From contig NZ_JAMOKG010000003.1 of the NCBI RefSeq assembly GCF_023656565.1, positions 806,001 through 870,000 on the forward strand: a stretch of DNA of 64,000 nucleotides. Reading direction: 5' to 3'. Positions 24,544 to 33,711 of the stretch are shown here, piece after piece. Origin of the DNA: Flavobacterium tyrosinilyticum (GTDB lineage: Bacteria > Bacteroidota > Bacteroidia > Flavobacteriales > Flavobacteriaceae). Position numbers and translations under genes: made by a program. Within the stretch, counting starts at the first letter, position 1; the number at the start of each line of letters is the position of its first letter. The notes under the pieces are model-generated. The model saw only the letters and a list, made by a program, of their open reading frames with translations, had not been told where the DNA came from and made no database searches.

Positions 24544-25797
24544 TTACCTCTTAAAATCATTCAAAGATTTCTCAATAATCTCAAGACATTCTTTAATCTG
24601 TTCTTCAGTCATTACCAACGGCGGAGCCAATCTGATTTTGTTTCCGTGAGTTGGTTTTGCCAATAATCCGTTGTCTCTAAATTTAAGACAGATTTCCCAA
24701 GCCAAATCAGAATCTTCATCTGTATTGATTACGATGGCATTCAAAAGTCCTTTTCCGCGTACCAGCGTAATTAGGTTGTTTTTTTCAGCGATTTTATTCA
24801 ATCCGTCTCTTAAAACAACTCCTAAACGTTCTGCATTTTCAGCTAGTTTTTCGTCTTTAATCACTTCCAAAGCTGCAATCGCAACAGCTGCTGCAACTGG
24901 ATTTCCTCCAAAAGTAGATCCGTGTTGTCCTGGTTTAATCACATTCATGATTTCGTCATTACATAAAACAGCCGAAACTGGATAAACACCGCCAGAAATT
25001 GCTTTTCCTAAAATTAAAACATCAGGTTGCACATTTTCGTGGTGAACGGCTAATAATTTTCCTGTACGTGCAATTCCGGTCTGAACTTCATCGGCAATAA
25101 AAAGAACATTGTGTTTTTCGCAAAGTGCTTTCGCTTTCGCTAAATATCCTTCAGAAGGAACATAAACTCCTGCTTCACCCTGAATAGGCTCAACTAAGAA
25201 TCCCGCAATATTTTTAGATGAATTTAAAGCGTTTTCAAGAGCTTCCAAATTATCATATTCGATTTTGATGAAACCATCTGTAAAAGGTCCGAAGTTTTTA
25301 CGCGCTGTTTCATCATTAGAAAATGAAATAATAGTTGTCGTTCTTCCGTGAAAGTTATTCTCACACACTATAATCTGAGCCTGATTCTCTGGAATTCCTT
25401 TTACTTCGTATGCCCATTTTCTTGAGATTTTCAAAGCAGTTTCAACTGCTTCTGCTCCCGTATTCATTGGAAGAACTTTATCGAAACCAAAATATTTCGT
25501 TACATATTCTTCGTAGTTTCCTAATTTATCATTGTAAAAAGCACGCGAAGTCAAAGTCAGTTTTTGAGCTTGTTCTACCATTGCATTTACAATTTTAGGA
25601 TGGCAATGACCTTGATTTACTGCAGAATAAGCAGATAAAAAATCATAATATTTCTTTCCGTCAACATCCCATACATATACGCCTTCTCCACGCTCTAAAA
25701 CTACAGGAAGCGGGTGGTAATTATGAGCACCATATTTGTTTTCTTTTTCAATCAAAACTTCTGATTTTGATGAAAGTGTTTTTTCTGTACTTATCAT
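24544..25797 (-). CDS. rocD: Ornithine aminotransferase
   Basis: A 417-residue class III PLP aminotransferase that converts ornithine and 2-oxoglutarate to glutamate semialdehyde and glutamate, linking arginine catabolism to proline and glutamate. Markers: NKYGAHNYHPLPVVLERGEG and DVDGKKYYDFLSAYSAVNQG near the N-terminus, NTGAEAVETALK, ADEVQTGIARTG, and the PLP lysine in LGKAISGGVYPVSA. The length matches the family. An Lrp/AsnC-type regulator is transcribed divergently 223 bases away and is a likely controller. Confidence 0.95.
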   Translation of the reverse strand: MISTEKTLSSKSEVLIEKENKYGAHNYHPLPVVLERGEGVYVWDVDGKKYYDFLSAYSAVNQGHCHPKIVNAMVEQAQKLTLTSRAFYNDKLGNYEEYVTKYFGFDKVLPMNTGAEAVETALKISRKWAYEVKGIPENQAQIIVCENNFHGRTTTIISFSNDETARKNFGPFTDGFIKIEYDNLEALENALNSSKNIAGFLVEPIQGEAGVYVPSEGYLAKAKALCEKHNVLFIADEVQTGIARTGKLLAVHHENVQPDVLILGKAISGGVYPVSAVLCNDEIMNVIKPGQHGSTFGGNPVAAAVAIAALEVIKDEKLAENAERLGVVLRDGLNKIAEKNNLITLVRGKGLLNAIVINTDEDSDLAWEICLKFRDNGLLAKPTHGNKIRLAPPLVMTEEQIKECLEIIEKSLNDFKR

Positions 25798-25816
25798 AAT
25801 ATGCTTTTTATTTCTA

Positions 25817-25824
25817 CAAAAATA
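25817..25824 (-). promoter_or_regulatory. Possible -7 box of rocD
   Basis: On the minus strand TATTTTTG matches TAnnTTTG about 20 bases before the rocD start. No good -33 partner is visible, so support is weak. Confidence 0.35.
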
Positions 25825-26020
25825 TTAAAATTAAACAAATAACCACCGATAAAACGATATTTTGACTTAAATATAACAAAATAAAAGTCAAAAACCTAAT
25901 TTAATCACTTTTAAAAAGACATATTTATTTTTTCGAAATGAGATTATGTGTTCGTTTATTAAAAAAAAGAATTACTTTTATAAATAACAAAAGACTCAAT
26001 TTTTAAACGATTTTTATTGA

Positions 26021-26473
26021 ATGGAATTATTAGACGAATTTGATATTAGCATTATCAAAGAATTAGAAAAAGATGGAAGAATGGCCTTTTCTTCTATCGC
26101 CACTAATCTTAAAATATCAAATACAATGGTGCATCAGCGTATTAACAGAATGATTGAACAAGGTGTAATTTCTGGGATAAAACCTATTATTCAGGAAAAG
26201 AAAATTGGTTACGACTGGGCTTCTTTTACTGGACTTACATTAAATAAAGATTCTGATTCTGAAAGAATTATTGAGGCTCTTAAAGAAATTCCTGAAATTA
26301 CCGAATGCTATTATGTAACAGGCTCTTTTACGCTTTACATAAAAATCATAGCAACAAATCACGAACATATGCGCCGTATTCTTTACGAAAAAATCGACGG
26401 AATTCCAGGCATTGACAAAACCGATTCTATTGTAGAATTGGGTTGCGCTTTTAAACGAAACATATCCTTATAA
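26021..26473 (+). CDS. Lrp/AsnC-family transcriptional regulator
   Basis: A 150-residue DNA-binding regulator: an N-terminal winged helix-turn-helix (LLDEFDISIIKELEKDGRMA, then IATNLKISNTMVHQRINRMI) and a C-terminal RAM/AsnC ligand-binding domain (about 75-150: IIEALKEIPEITECYYVTGS). Such proteins sense amino acids and often control a neighbouring gene. It is divergent from rocD, so it probably responds to ornithine, arginine or proline and controls rocD. That is inference from position. Confidence 0.9.
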   Translation: MELLDEFDISIIKELEKDGRMAFSSIATNLKISNTMVHQRINRMIEQGVISGIKPIIQEKKIGYDWASFTGLTLNKDSDSERIIEALKEIPEITECYYVTGSFTLYIKIIATNHEHMRRILYEKIDGIPGIDKTDSIVELGCAFKRNISL

Positions 26474-26506
26474 AAAGAAAAACCATTCTTTTAAAGTATT
26501 GGTTAC

Positions 26507-26540
26507 AAACCTCACAAGAATTTACTTGTGAGGTTTTTTT
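26507..26540 (+). terminator. Intrinsic terminator after the Lrp-type gene
   Basis: AAACCTCACAAG-aattta-CTTGTGAGGTTT then TTTT, 34 bases after the stop. Confidence 0.85.
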
Positions 26541-26582
26541 GTAACATAATATTTCTGATATTTGTTAAAAATTGAAGAAATT

Positions 26583-27356
26583 ATGAAAAACTCCATAATC
26601 ATTTTATTCAGTGCAATCTTATTCTCAAATCTTATGAATGCGCAATTAAAACCAGTAAAATATACAGAAGGAAGCCAGCAACTTAATGGCTTATTTATAA
26701 AATCTGCTAAAAAAAGCAGTAACAATCCAGGAATTTTACTTTTACCGGCATGGCTTGGGATTGATAATGCTTCTAAAGGAATCGCAGAAGAATTATCTAA
26801 ATTGGGCTATCATGTTTTTATCGCTGATATTTATGGGGAAGGAAATTATCCTAAAAATACTGGCGAAGCAGGAAAACAGGCTGGTTTTTACAAAACAAAT
26901 TTTGAAGCGTATCAAAAACGTATTGATGCTGCTTTGAAAGAATTAGTAAAAGCTGGCGGAAATGCCGATAATATTGTGGCTATTGGATATTGCTTTGGTG
27001 GAAGCGGCGTTCTTGAAGCGGCCCGCGGACATTTGAATGTCAAAGGTATTGCTTCTTTTCACGGCGGTTTAGGCAAAGATGCCAGCAGAAAAAACGAACC
27101 AATTGCTGCCAAAGTTCTTATTTGCCATGGAGCCGATGATCCGTTTGTTTCAAAAGACGAAATCGCTGCTTTCCAACAGGAAATGCGTGATGGCAAAGCA
27201 GACTGGGAAATGATTTATTATGCAAATGCTGTTCATTCTTTTACTAATCCTGAAGCAGGAAGTGATAATTCTAAAGGTGCGGCATATAATGCTGTGGCTG
27301 CAAAAAGATCTTTTGACCATTTACAGCTTTTCTTAAACGAAGTCCTGAAAAAATAA
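26583..27356 (+). CDS. Exported dienelactone hydrolase family protein
   Basis: An alpha/beta hydrolase of 257 residues. I start it at the ATG at 26583, which gives a clean signal peptide (MKNSIIILFSAILFSNLMNA, then Q); the frame is open a few codons further upstream only through a TTG. The dienelactone-hydrolase nucleophile is the Cys in GYCFGGSG, with the acid Asp in HGADDPFV and the His in NAVHSFTNPEAG. Most members with a signal peptide have unknown substrates; dienelactone itself is not implied here. Confidence 0.88.
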   Translation: MKNSIIILFSAILFSNLMNAQLKPVKYTEGSQQLNGLFIKSAKKSSNNPGILLLPAWLGIDNASKGIAEELSKLGYHVFIADIYGEGNYPKNTGEAGKQAGFYKTNFEAYQKRIDAALKELVKAGGNADNIVAIGYCFGGSGVLEAARGHLNVKGIASFHGGLGKDASRKNEPIAAKVLICHGADDPFVSKDEIAAFQQEMRDGKADWEMIYYANAVHSFTNPEAGSDNSKGAAYNAVAAKRSFDHLQLFLNEVLKK

Positions 27357-27410
27357 TTTCAAAAAACAGATACCTAAAAACTACCAGAACCAATCAATTA
27401 AAACAAACCA

Positions 27411-28385
27411 ATGTCACATAATAAAATTAGAGAAGACAAAACTTGTCTAAATTGCAGGCATGTTGTGGAGCAGAAATACTGCCCCAACTGTGGACAAGAA
27501 AATAGTGATAGCCGAAAGACTTTTCATCATTTATTTATTCACTTTTTTGAAGATTTAACCCATTACGAAAATGCTTTTTGGAAAACAATAAAAAATCTGC
27601 TGTTCAAGCCTTCAACGCTGACTAAAGAATACCTTTCGGGAAAACGTTTGTCTTATCTTGCGCCAGTTCGACTTTACATTTTTATAAGTTTTATTACTTT
27701 TTTATTAATTGCAATGTTTCCAAATAATGTTGGCGAAAAAATTGATAAAAGTGAAGAAGCACTTAACAAAGAACTCTCTAAGGCTACTGATAGCTTAAAT
27801 ATAAGCAGAAAAGACGACAAAAGATACTTTCATTTTAAAACAATGAAAGAACTTGATTCGATTCAAAAATATGGAAAAGAAAGTGAGAAGCTAAATGCTT
27901 CTTCTTATTGGTTTTCTGAAAAAGCTATACACGTTACGGAAAAATATACCAAAAAAGAGATTTATGAAAAATTCGTTGAATCGTTCTTTCATAACCTGCC
28001 TAAAATTCTCTTCATAATCATGCCGTTTTTTGCTTTTTTCTTGTGGCTTTTTCACAACAAAAAAAGATGGTATTATTTTGATCACGGAATTTTCACACTC
28101 CACTATTTCTCTTTTCTATTATTGATTTTCCTCATCATGTTTATTGTTGACAGATTGATTGGTCTTTTTGGAGAAGATAATCCGCTGTCTTTTATATCAT
28201 CAATCACAACATTTGCAGGAACCATCTGGATGTGCTATTATTTTTATCCTGCACACCACCGTTTTTATGGCGAATCAAGAATAGTCTCTTTTATAAAAAG
28301 CTTTTTATTGTTCATAATAAATTCTCTTTTTATCCTATTTTTACTGACTTTATACGTTCTTTACACATTTATTAATTTACACTAA
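27411..28385 (+). CDS. DUF3667 zinc-ribbon membrane protein
   Basis: A 324-residue protein. The N-terminus has two Cys pairs (CLNCRHVVEQKYCPNCGQEN), a zinc ribbon, followed by the DUF3667 hallmark FHHLFIHFFEDLTHYENAF, then GKRLSYLAPVRLYIFISFIT. It has about five membrane segments, with a charged region (about 100-185) between the first and second. Function unknown. It is 10 bases upstream of an M28 peptidase, a probable operon. Confidence 0.88.
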   Translation: MSHNKIREDKTCLNCRHVVEQKYCPNCGQENSDSRKTFHHLFIHFFEDLTHYENAFWKTIKNLLFKPSTLTKEYLSGKRLSYLAPVRLYIFISFITFLLIAMFPNNVGEKIDKSEEALNKELSKATDSLNISRKDDKRYFHFKTMKELDSIQKYGKESEKLNASSYWFSEKAIHVTEKYTKKEIYEKFVESFFHNLPKILFIIMPFFAFFLWLFHNKKRWYYFDHGIFTLHYFSFLLLIFLIMFIVDRLIGLFGEDNPLSFISSITTFAGTIWMCYYFYPAHHRFYGESRIVSFIKSFLLFIINSLFILFLLTLYVLYTFINLH

Positions 28386-28394
28386 CTAACTAGA

Positions 28395-29411
28395 ATGAAA
28401 AAAATACTCATTTTATTTTTAGTTGTTACTGCGTATTCTTGTAAAACTGCGCAGTCAACAACAGCCAAAGACAATTCGGATCCGTCAAAATATGTTAAAG
28501 CTATCAGTGAAAAAGATCTTAAAAAAATGCTTTACACTATTGCTTCTGACGAAATGGAAGGCCGCGAAACGGGTTCTAAAGGACAGAAAAAAGCAGGTCT
28601 TTACATGATCGAGCAATACAAAAAAAGCGGAATTTCTTTTCCAAAAGGAGCGTCGGACTTCTATCAGCCAGTTCCTGCAGCATTTATGAATGCAAAACGC
28701 AATCAAAACCTTCCAGATTCAGAAAACATCTGGGCTTACATTGAAGGTACAGAAAAACCAAATGAAGTTTTGGTAATTTCTGCGCATTACGATCACGTGG
28801 GTATCAAAGATGGAGAAGTGTACAACGGTGCTGATGATGATGGTTCTGGAACTGTAGCGGTCATCGAAATGGCTAAAGCTTTTGCTAAAGCTAAAAAGCA
28901 AGGTCACGGCCCAAAACGTTCTATCTTATTTCTTCATGTAACTGGTGAAGAGCATGGCTTACACGGATCTCGTTATTATTCTGAAAATCCATTATTTCCT
29001 ATTGCCAATACAATCGCAGACATCAACATCGACATGATCGGACGCCGCGATGTGGAGCATTCAAATACAAACAACTACGTTTATGTAATTGGTGCTGACA
29101 GGTTATCTTCTGATTTACACAATGCGGTTGTAGCTCAAAATGAAAAATATATCAAAATGGACTTAGATTTTAAATTTAATGATCCAAAAGATCCAAACCA
29201 TTTCTATGAGCGTTCTGACCACTATAACTTTGCAAAACACGGTATTCCAGCTGTTTTCTTCTTCAACGGAGTTCACGAAGATTACCACGGAAAAGGCGAC
29301 GAACCTCAAAAAATTGAATACGACGCTTTAACTAAAAGAACAAAGCTGGCTTTTGTCGTAGCTTGGGATTTAGCTAATAGAGAGAATAGACCGGTAGTTG
29401 ATAAGAAATAG
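28395..29411 (+). CDS. M28-family metallopeptidase, lipoprotein
   Basis: A 338-residue zinc aminopeptidase-like exopeptidase. The lipoprotein signal ends VVTAYSC (Cys16). Zinc-site blocks are visible in order: SAHYDHVG, NGADDDGSGTVAV, TGEEHGLHGS, DINIDMIGR and the final His in GVHEDYHGKGD. The layout follows M28 peptidases that trim N-terminal residues outside the cytoplasm. It sits downstream of a DUF3667 gene and ends before a strong bidirectional terminator shared with rho. Confidence 0.92.
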   Translation: MKKILILFLVVTAYSCKTAQSTTAKDNSDPSKYVKAISEKDLKKMLYTIASDEMEGRETGSKGQKKAGLYMIEQYKKSGISFPKGASDFYQPVPAAFMNAKRNQNLPDSENIWAYIEGTEKPNEVLVISAHYDHVGIKDGEVYNGADDDGSGTVAVIEMAKAFAKAKKQGHGPKRSILFLHVTGEEHGLHGSRYYSENPLFPIANTIADINIDMIGRRDVEHSNTNNYVYVIGADRLSSDLHNAVVAQNEKYIKMDLDFKFNDPKDPNHFYERSDHYNFAKHGIPAVFFFNGVHEDYHGKGDEPQKIEYDALTKRTKLAFVVAWDLANRENRPVVDKK

Positions 29412-29419
29412 TGACATAG

Positions 29420-29555
29420 CAACAAAGGTTCAAAGTGACAAAGGTTTTCTTAACAACAAAAAAAGGGATGATAAATTTATCATCCCTTTTTTTATAGGTT
29501 AGCTCAAGAAAAAAAACTTTGTCACTTTGTCTCTCTGAACCTTTGTTCCTTATTT
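29420..29555. terminator. Bidirectional terminator between the M28 peptidase and rho, inside a larger inverted repeat
   Basis: AAAAAGGGATGATAAATTTATCATCCCTTTTT (central part 29465-29486 perfectly palindromic) has A/T runs on both sides, so it can end both convergent genes. It is nested in longer, imperfect arms: AACAAAGGTTCAAAGTGACA near 29421 and TTTGTCACTTTGTCTCTCTG plus AACCTTTG near 29519-29545. Confidence 0.85.
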
Positions 29556-31392
29556 AGTCATTCATCGAAATCAAAAACTCTTCGTTGTTTTTAGTTTTCT
29601 TGAAACGATCGTTTACGAAGTCCATAGATTCTACTGGATTCATATCGGATAGATATTTACGCATAATCCACATTCTTTGTAATGTTTTTTCGTCTAATAA
29701 TAAGTCATCGCGACGTGTACTTGACGATGTAAGATCGATTGCAGGGAAAATACGTTTATTTGCAATTTTACGGTCTAATTGAAGCTCCATGTTACCTGTT
29801 CCTTTAAATTCTTCAAAGATAACTTCGTCCATTTTAGAACCCGTTTCAGTTAATGCAGTTGCGATGATACTTAAAGATCCTCCGTTTTCTACATTTCTTG
29901 CCGCTCCAAAGAAACGTTTTGGTTTTTGCAATGCATTGGCATCAACACCTCCACTTAATACTTTTCCAGACGCTGGTTGAACCGTGTTGTAAGCTCTTGC
30001 TAAACGAGTGATAGAATCTAATAAAATCACAACATCGTGACCGCATTCTACTAAACGTTTTGCTTTTTCCAATACAATGTTAGCAATTTTTACGTGCTCT
30101 TGCGGTTCTCTATCAAAAGTTGAAGCAATAACTTCACCACGAACACTTCTCTGCATATCGGTAACCTCCTCAGGACGTTCGTCAATCAGAAGAACAATTA
30201 AGTAAACTTCAGGATGGTTTGCTGCAATTGCATTTGCAATATCTTTAAGAAGCATTGTTTTACCTGTTTTAGGCTGGGCAACGATCATACCACGCTGACC
30301 TTTACCTATTGGTGAAAACAAATCTATAATTCTGGTTGAAATAGAACTGCCTTTTTCGGCTAGTTTGAATTTTTCTGAAGGAAAAACGGGTGTCAAGTGT
30401 TCAAAAGAAACTCTATCGCGAACAACTTGCGGATCGTGTCCATTAATTTTTAATACACGAACCAAAGGAAAAAACTTCTCTCCTTCTTTTGGAGGGCGAA
30501 CCACACCTTTTACAGTATCTCCGGTTTTTAAACCAAATAATCTGATTTGTGAAGTTGATAAATAAATATCATCTGGAGAAGCTAAATAATTATAATCTGA
30601 TGAACGTAAAAATCCGTAACCGTCAGGCATCATCTCTAGAACACCTTCACTTTCTATAATTCCGTCAAATTCAAAATCTGAATCTCTGAAATTATTATTG
30701 TTCTTTTTATTTTTATGATTAGGATTTTGATTATTGTGATTTCCGTTTCCATTGCCATTCCCGTTCTGATTTTGATTCTGATTCGGGTTTTGATTTTGGT
30801 TCTGGTTTTTATTCTGATTCGGATTGATCTTTTTAACAGGAGCTGTTTGAGGAGTTTTTTCAGCTGTTTCGGCTGTTGGTTCAGAAGTAGTTGGCTCAGA
30901 TGGGGCTGTTTCTATATTTTCCTCTGCAGGAACTTCATTTACAGCCTCTTTCTCTTTTTTAAGAGCTACTTTTTTCTCGTATGCCGACTTGCTGAATTTT
31001 ACAACTTTAGGCTCTTTTTTTGCTACTGGTTCTTTCTTATCCTGTGCTTCTACTGTCGCCGTTTCTGCAATTGGCTCAATTGTATCTGCAGCATCGTTTT
31101 TTTGAACAGTTTCCTCTACTTTATCAAATTCTAAAACGGGTGTATTTTTGGTATTCGCTGCTTTTGTTTTGGCTGGAGCAATTCTGGCACGCTTTGGTTT
31201 ATCTTCTTTGGCATCAGAAACTACTTCTGTTTGAGAAGCTTGAGCTGGCGCATTAGAGCTCTCTTGGTGTGCTAAAATCTGACTAATTAAAGTCTCTTTT
31301 TTGACACCAGTAATCTTTATTGTTTTAGCTAACTTAGCTATTTCTTGAAGCTCAGAAAGCTTCATTTCTTTTAATGCAGAAATATCAAACAT
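29554..31392 (-). CDS. rho: Transcription termination factor Rho with Asn/Gln-rich insertion
   Basis: An RNA-dependent ATPase helicase of 612 residues that ends transcription. Residues 1-45 are the Rho N-terminal helical domain (LKEMKLSELQEIAKLAKTIK). About 50-245 is a low-complexity insertion (Lys/Glu/Ala-rich, then an Asn-Gln-Gly run near 190-235). The RNA-binding cold-shock-like domain follows (GVLEMMPDGYGFLRS), then the ATPase with Walker A in QPKTGKTMLLKD, LLIDERPEEVTDM, Walker B in VVILLDSITRLARAYN, and the Q-loop region. E. coli Rho is 419 residues; the insertion accounts for the difference and is common in Bacteroidota. Confidence 0.96.
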   Translation of the reverse strand: MFDISALKEMKLSELQEIAKLAKTIKITGVKKETLISQILAHQESSNAPAQASQTEVVSDAKEDKPKRARIAPAKTKAANTKNTPVLEFDKVEETVQKNDAADTIEPIAETATVEAQDKKEPVAKKEPKVVKFSKSAYEKKVALKKEKEAVNEVPAEENIETAPSEPTTSEPTAETAEKTPQTAPVKKINPNQNKNQNQNQNPNQNQNQNGNGNGNGNHNNQNPNHKNKKNNNNFRDSDFEFDGIIESEGVLEMMPDGYGFLRSSDYNYLASPDDIYLSTSQIRLFGLKTGDTVKGVVRPPKEGEKFFPLVRVLKINGHDPQVVRDRVSFEHLTPVFPSEKFKLAEKGSSISTRIIDLFSPIGKGQRGMIVAQPKTGKTMLLKDIANAIAANHPEVYLIVLLIDERPEEVTDMQRSVRGEVIASTFDREPQEHVKIANIVLEKAKRLVECGHDVVILLDSITRLARAYNTVQPASGKVLSGGVDANALQKPKRFFGAARNVENGGSLSIIATALTETGSKMDEVIFEEFKGTGNMELQLDRKIANKRIFPAIDLTSSSTRRDDLLLDEKTLQRMWIMRKYLSDMNPVESMDFVNDRFKKTKNNEEFLISMND

Positions 31393-31573
31393 GAATGTTC
31401 TATGAATTTAATTATTTTAAGGAATACTGTAAAAAGAATAGGTAGATAATTAATTTGAATTGACCGCAGTATGAAGTGCTTACGGTATTATGATGCAATA
31501 ATACGAATAAAATTTTATCATACAATAGTATTTTAAAAAAAGAAAATATATTTTTGTAAAACATTTTTAGACC

Positions 31574-31984
31574 ATGATACAAAGAATTCAGACTGTATAT
31601 TTATTTCTAGCTTTTGCTGCAACTGGCATTTTAATGCTTTTTGTTCCGCTTTGGACAACTAGTGCAGGAAAGCCATTCTTTTTTATGCAGGATCAGCTTT
31701 ATACTGTTTTATTAGGCTTAACGACTATGCTTAGTATTATCAGTATCATTTCATTCAAAAAGAGACAAAATCAGTTTGTGCTAAACAGATTGAACATAAT
31801 ATTAAATTTAATTTTATTAGGATTATTTGTATATCGATCACTAAATTTATCTGGAGAGACTGAGGTCTCTGAGAAAGGTATTGGGATGTTCATGCCGATT
31901 GTTGCTATCGTGTTATTAGTTTTAGCTAATAAGGCCATCAAAAAGGACGAAGATCTTGTAAAATCTGTTGATCGTTTGAGGTAA
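31574..31984 (+). CDS. DUF4293 membrane protein
   Basis: A 136-residue protein with four membrane segments (starting MIQRIQTVYLFLAFAATGIL), matching DUF4293, a Bacteroidota family commonly found divergent from rho, as here. Function unknown. A strong terminator follows 32 bases after the stop. Confidence 0.85.
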   Translation: MIQRIQTVYLFLAFAATGILMLFVPLWTTSAGKPFFFMQDQLYTVLLGLTTMLSIISIISFKKRQNQFVLNRLNIILNLILLGLFVYRSLNLSGETEVSEKGIGMFMPIVAIVLLVLANKAIKKDEDLVKSVDRLR

Positions 31985-32016
31985 ACCTATAAACTTAGTT
32001 TATTTGTGCGAAGAAG

Positions 32017-32045
32017 AACCCGAATTTTTATTCGGGTTTTTTTTA
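32017..32045 (+). terminator. Intrinsic terminator after the DUF4293 gene
   Basis: AACCCGAATTTTTATTCGGG followed by TTTTTTTT. Confidence 0.9.
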
Positions 32046-32103
32046 TGCCTTATTTTATCATAAATCAGACCTAAAGGGCATTATAGATATGTGATTTACA
32101 TGA

Positions 32104-32111
32104 TAAATTTG
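32104..32111 (+). promoter_or_regulatory. -7 box of the two-component operon
   Basis: TAAATTTG fits TAnnTTTG, 24 bases before the response-regulator ATG; the -33 element is not clear. Confidence 0.45.
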
Positions 32112-32134
32112 CATTTTCAAATTCAAATACAATC

Positions 32135-32794
32135 ATGACACCAAAAATAAGGATTCATCTTGCAGATGATCATCAGGTATTAATTGATGGTCTTTCAAAC
32201 CTGCTCCAAACTGTTTCAAATTTTGAAGTAGTCGGAACTTCTTTAGATGGGACTACTGTTTATGATGATGTCATGAATGACAAAGCCGATGTTTTAATTC
32301 TTGATATCAGTATGCCAAAGAAAGACGGCATAGAGGTACTGAAAGAGTTTAATGAAAAAGAAATGCCTTGCAAAGCTATTATTTTATCCAGTTATGATGA
32401 TCTGAAAATCATTAAAGAGGTTATGAAATTAGGTGCAAAAGGCTATCTGTTAAAAAATTGCGCCGGAGAAAATATCATTGAAGCTGTCGAAGCCGTTTAT
32501 CAAGGCCAGGAATATTTTAGCGACAGTGTTAGAGAGAAAATTTTCAATACTTTTAGAGACAATCCTAAACTAAATCAAAACGCGGTTATAGAAAACCCAA
32601 TTCTAAGTCCGCGTGAGATCGAAATCATTATTTTAATTGCCTTAGAATACAGCGGTAAAGAAATTAGCAAAAAGCTTTTCATCAGCTCACATACTGTCGA
32701 AACGCATCGAAAAAACATCATGAAAAAGCTTAATATAAAAAGCACAATAGGTCTGGTAAAATATGCTCTTAAAAACAATTTGATTAATCCTTAA
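32135..32794 (+). CDS. LuxR/NarL-family response regulator
   Basis: A 219-residue regulator with a receiver domain (about 1-125; acidic pair Asp11/Asp12, phospho-acceptor Asp57 in ADVLILDISMP, Lys in LLKNCAG) and a LuxR helix-turn-helix (about 150-215: LSPREIEIIILIALEYSGKE, then TVETHRKNIMKKL). It precedes its partner sensor kinase by 11 bases, so both are probably made together. The signal and targets are unknown. Confidence 0.93.
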   Translation: MTPKIRIHLADDHQVLIDGLSNLLQTVSNFEVVGTSLDGTTVYDDVMNDKADVLILDISMPKKDGIEVLKEFNEKEMPCKAIILSSYDDLKIIKEVMKLGAKGYLLKNCAGENIIEAVEAVYQGQEYFSDSVREKIFNTFRDNPKLNQNAVIENPILSPREIEIIILIALEYSGKEISKKLFISSHTVETHRKNIMKKLNIKSTIGLVKYALKNNLINP

Positions 32795-32805
32795 AGATTG
32801 CTTTT

Positions 32806-33711
32806 ATGTTTCGTTTCAAATTCATTTTATTTCTTCTTTTACTTTTTTCTTTTGAAGGAAATAGTATCGCACAATCAAAGGATACAGCAAAAGTTTCACA
32901 AACGGCAAACAACCAAACGACCGTTAATCATCTTAGTAAATCAGAACAACTTCGAAATAAAAAAATCGTCAGTTTAACCATTATACTTACTGTCATCATT
33001 TTTCTTTTGTTTTACTTTTTATACCAAAACAACAAACTAAAACAGAAAATAAAACGAAAAGACACCAAACAGAAAATCCTTCTTAATATTATCAATTCCG
33101 GAATCGATTCTCAAGAAGTAGAGCGTAAAAAAATTGCTTCTTTTCTCCATGACAATATCAATTCGCTATTGTCTTCTGCGGGATTACATCTAAATACATT
33201 TACAGCTCAAAACGATGTAAAATCGGAAGAAATACGTAAAGCAAAAGCTATTCTATCAGAAGTTCATGAACTTTTACGCGATATGTCTCACGATCTTGTT
33301 CCGTCGCTTTTGGTTCGTTTTGGATTAATTTATGCTTTGGAAGATCTATGCGAGAAAAACTCAAACTCTGCGATTGAATTTGAATTTTCAAGCACTATTC
33401 CGACCAGTAGAAGATATGTTGAGAAATTTGAGATGAAAATCTATTTCATAGTCAGTGAACTCTTCAGTAATATTACCAAGCATAGCAATGCTCAAAAAGC
33501 AAAACTTTCTTTAGCAGAAAAAGAAAACCAACTTATCCTCCACATTCACGATGACGGAATTGGTTTTAAAACACAAAAATTAAAAGATGCTGAAGGCTTC
33601 GGTTTAAGTAGAATTAGAGCTAGAATCAAAAAATATAAAGGAAATTTATCGATAACTTCAAAAGAAAATCAGGGAACAAAAATAAAGATTCAGATTCCGC
33701 TGCCGCATTAA
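32806..33711 (+). CDS. Membrane sensor histidine kinase (HisKA_3 type)
   Basis: A 301-residue kinase. After a probable signal peptide (ending SIAQ) there is a short ~30-residue periplasmic segment, one transmembrane helix (about 54-73), a coiled-coil linker, the dimerisation/phospho-acceptor helix with His115 in KIASFLHDNINSLLSSAG, and an HATPase_c domain (SELFSNITKHSNAQ, HDDGIGF, GFGLSRIRARI). The near absence of an outside domain suggests it senses a membrane signal or works with another protein. Its stop codon directly abuts the stop of the convergent phosphoesterase gene. Confidence 0.92.
   Translation: MFRFKFILFLLLLFSFEGNSIAQSKDTAKVSQTANNQTTVNHLSKSEQLRNKKIVSLTIILTVIIFLLFYFLYQNNKLKQKIKRKDTKQKILLNIINSGIDSQEVERKKIASFLHDNINSLLSSAGLHLNTFTAQNDVKSEEIRKAKAILSEVHELLRDMSHDLVPSLLVRFGLIYALEDLCEKNSNSAIEFEFSSTIPTSRRYVEKFEMKIYFIVSELFSNITKHSNAQKAKLSLAEKENQLILHIHDDGIGFKTQKLKDAEGFGLSRIRARIKKYKGNLSITSKENQGTKIKIQIPLPH

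Noticed and set aside
24671..24985. A 104-codon frame opposite rocD
   Set aside because: Shadow of a clear, conserved aminotransferase gene; no start signal.
30715..31134. A 139-codon frame opposite rho
   Set aside because: It is the antisense shadow of the Asn/Gln-rich insertion; hydrophobic composition follows from the reverse complement.
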